Shown here one piece after another: positions 62,343-64,000 of a stretch of DNA of 64,000 bases; positions within the stretch are counted from its first letter, which is position 1; the number at the start of each line of letters is the position of its first letter. Source of the DNA: JALHST01 sp963798435 (lineage in GTDB: Bacteria; Bacteroidota; Bacteroidia; Flavobacteriales; Flavobacteriaceae); NCBI GenBank assembly GCA_963798435.1, contig CAWCTF010000004.1, forward strand, positions 434,001 to 498,000, given 5' to 3'. The notes under the pieces are model-generated. The model was not told the origin of the DNA and did not search any database. It was given only the letters and a program-made list of their open reading frames with translations. Position numbers and translations under genes: made by a program.

Positions 62343-62771
62343 ATGGGGTCTACAAATCAGATAACGACCAAATGGCTTGGTAAAATGGCCTTTGAGAGCA
62401 CGAATCCTTCGGGACTTAGCTTAAAAATCGATGCCAGCCCAGAAGACGGTGGAGATGGAAAAGGGTATCGCCCAAAGGCCTTAATGTTGTCAAGTTTGGC
62501 GGGATGCTCGGGTCTGGATGTAGCAGCCCTCATCAAAAAAATGAAACTTGAAGTAGCTGATTTTAGCATTGAGACTATTGCCAACCTGACCAATGAACAT
62601 CCTAAATTTTATGACCATGTGGTTGTCGAATATCATTTTCATGGGGCCAATCTCGATGAAAAGAAGCTCCAAAGGGCCGTAGACCTTTCCGTTGAGAAAT
62701 ATTGCGGGGTGATGGAAATGTTCAGACAGTTCGCAGAATTGGAAATCAAGACGGTCTTTCACCCTACGTAA
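62343..62771 (+). CDS. OsmC family protein
   Basis: Start ATG 62343 gives 142 aa; the longer open frame upstream covers the AhpD-like gene on the other strand and is not coding. OsmC features: MLSSLAGCSGLDVAALIKKM with one active-site Cys, then VDLSVEKYCGVMEMF with the second. These thiol peroxidases reduce organic hydroperoxides. Both redox cysteines are conserved. Confidence 0.93.
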   Translation: MGSTNQITTKWLGKMAFESTNPSGLSLKIDASPEDGGDGKGYRPKALMLSSLAGCSGLDVAALIKKMKLEVADFSIETIANLTNEHPKFYDHVVVEYHFHGANLDEKKLQRAVDLSVEKYCGVMEMFRQFAELEIKTVFHPT

Positions 62772-62845
62772 AAAGCTCAAATATCTGGATTAACTAAATG
62801 GAAGACAGCGATTTATAATTTAAGGATTGCTCTAGGTAGATAGAA

Positions 62846-64000
62846 ATGTCGAAATACGAACCCATGCGCTGGACTATAAAACCCAAACCGGAACAAGATC
62901 AAATCGATGCCTTGGCCAAAGAATTAAAGGTCGATCAATTGGTAGCGCACCTCTTATTGCAACGCAATATTGCCACCTACGCAGAAGCTAAAAAGTTTTT
63001 CCGTCCCGAACTTGGCCATCTTCACGACCCGTTTTTGATGCAGGACATGGAGCTCGCGGTCGCTCGGATTCATGCAGCTATCGCCAATGAAGAGAATATA
63101 CTGATATTTGGCGATTATGATGTTGATGGTACCACGGCCGTAGCCCTTGTTTCATCTTATTTATTGACTTACTATCCCAATGTTGCGACCTATATTCCAG
63201 ACCGATATGAGGAAGGTTATGGGATTTCAATACAGGGAATCGATTTTGCCGAGGACAATGGTTTCTCCTTGATCATTGCCCTGGATTGCGGTGTAAAGGC
63301 CATTGATAAAGTCGACTATGCCAATAAAAAAAACATCGATTTCATAATATGCGACCATCATCGACCAGGCAGCCATTTGCCGAAAGCGGTGGCTGTTTTA
63401 GATCCAAAAAGGGATGATTGCAGGTATCCTTACGATGAGCTTTGTGGCTGTGGGGTCGGTTTCAAATTGATACAGGCACTGGCTTTTGAAAGAGGGCAGA
63501 CCATTCAAGATCTTGTTCCCTATCTCGATTTGGTTGCCACGGCCATAGGGGCTGATATCGTTCCTATTACGGGAGAAAACCGGGTACTTGCCTATTATGG
63601 TCTCGAAGTAATGAATTCGGCTCCGCGAAAAGGCTTTAAGGCCATTATCGATCAAATTAAAAAGAACGAACTGACCATTACCGATGTGGTTTTTATAATC
63701 GCCCCGCGCATCAATGCGGCAGGCCGTATGAAACATGGGCAACATGCCGTTAACCTGCTTACGGCCAATGATACTGAACAAGCGGCTAAAATCGCGGAAG
63801 CGATTGAAAAGTACAACTCCGACAGAAAAAATTTGGATCAGGAAATTACGCAGGAGGCACTAGAGCAGATAGCGGCCAATAACGAGGTAATTGGGTATAC
63901 GTCGGTCGTATATAAGGATACCTGGCACAAGGGGGTCATCGGTATTGTTGCATCCCGTTTAACGGAAACTTATTATCGACCTACCTTGGTATTCACAAAA
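62846..64000 (+). CDS. recJ: Single-stranded-DNA-specific exonuclease RecJ, N-terminal 385 codons
   Basis: The gene starts at ATG 62846 (MSKYEPMRWTIKPKPEQDQI) and runs off the right edge. The DHH phosphoesterase motifs are intact: ILIFGDYDVDGTTAVALVSS (D90, D92, D94), IALDCGVKA and IICDHHRPG; the DHHA1 domain begins near residue 360 (WHKGVIGIVASRLTE). It degrades 5' single-stranded DNA in RecF-pathway recombination and mismatch repair. It follows osmC by 74 bp. Confidence 0.96.
   Translation, partial: MSKYEPMRWTIKPKPEQDQIDALAKELKVDQLVAHLLLQRNIATYAEAKKFFRPELGHLHDPFLMQDMELAVARIHAAIANEENILIFGDYDVDGTTAVALVSSYLLTYYPNVATYIPDRYEEGYGISIQGIDFAEDNGFSLIIALDCGVKAIDKVDYANKKNIDFIICDHHRPGSHLPKAVAVLDPKRDDCRYPYDELCGCGVGFKLIQALAFERGQTIQDLVPYLDLVATAIGADIVPITGENRVLAYYGLEVMNSAPRKGFKAIIDQIKKNELTITDVVFIIAPRINAAGRMKHGQHAVNLLTANDTEQAAKIAEAIEKYNSDRKNLDQEITQEALEQIAANNEVIGYTSVVYKDTWHKGVIGIVASRLTETYYRPTLVFTK

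Noticed and set aside
1..64000. CRISPR arrays, tRNA, rRNA, IS elements or prophage
   Set aside because: No regularly spaced repeats, transposase or integrase motifs, cloverleaf-like segments or rRNA blocks were recognised by eye; a tRNAscan and ISfinder search would settle it.

Overview
The window looks like a chromosomal segment of a marine, polysaccharide-degrading Flavobacteriaceae member (Bacteroidetes; Zobellia, Maribacter or Arenibacter type). This rests on gene content (DUF177-rpmF-fabH-accB-accC block, GH127/GH43/GH1/AGE enzymes, many lipoproteins with short lipoboxes), on TAnnTTTG-type -7 promoter boxes, and on low-complexity intergenic repeats of a kind common in this phylum. Species cannot be fixed by eye. 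No rRNA, tRNA, CRISPR array, insertion sequence or prophage was recognised.

Layout. 1-4.3 kb: start of a lipid A-type acyltransferase running off the left edge, a decayed gene remnant, a two-gene molybdenum hydroxylase (isoquinoline 1-oxidoreductase type), and a YdeI-family pseudogene. 4.5-11.7 kb: a three-gene carbohydrate cluster, with a secreted glycosidase-like barrel fused to a SUMF1-like domain followed by two different GH127/DUF1680 enzymes. 11.9-21.9 kb: M28 peptidase, SolA-like oxidase, lipocalin-like lipoprotein, beta-helix lipoprotein, KatG, a membrane protein and a PEP mutase-family enzyme. 22.3-26 kb: a minus-strand run of GH1 beta-glucosidase, glycosyltransferase and LpxH-like phosphoesterase. 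26.5-34.4 kb: GH43 with a discoidin-like domain, AGE-family epimerase lipoprotein, TauE/SafE permease, sodium/solute symporter, DUF3052 protein and a NagX/HGSNAT-like acyltransferase.

34.4-40.8 kb is the most unusual region: two esterase-fold proteins on divergent strands, an ATP-grasp ligase with a lysine/alanine/proline-rich histone H1-like tail, a GCS2/YbdK carboxylate-amine ligase, a class I glutamine amidotransferase, and a second ATP-grasp-like protein overlapping it by 4 bp. Together they suggest a dedicated amide or peptide-bond-forming pathway with unknown product.

40.8-64 kb is mostly housekeeping: riboflavin synthase, PdxA, DUF177-L32-FabH-AccB-AccC, DAO-family oxidase, GreA-like protein, ArfB, an orphan ABC ATPase, prolyl oligopeptidase, aspartate-semialdehyde dehydrogenase, MscL, alanine racemase and thymidine kinase (overlapping), RsmI, a DUF819 membrane protein, and a small redox/sulfur cluster (AhpD-like protein, diheme cytochrome c of TsdA type, Tat-exported DsrE-like protein interrupted by an in-frame amber codon, divergent OsmC). 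RecJ runs off the right edge.

Features absent from a simple ORF scan are included: the two edge-truncated genes, the YdeI pseudogene, the amber-split DsrE-like gene, a 22-codon duplicate of the DUF3052 tail, and several terminators, hairpins and palindromes.
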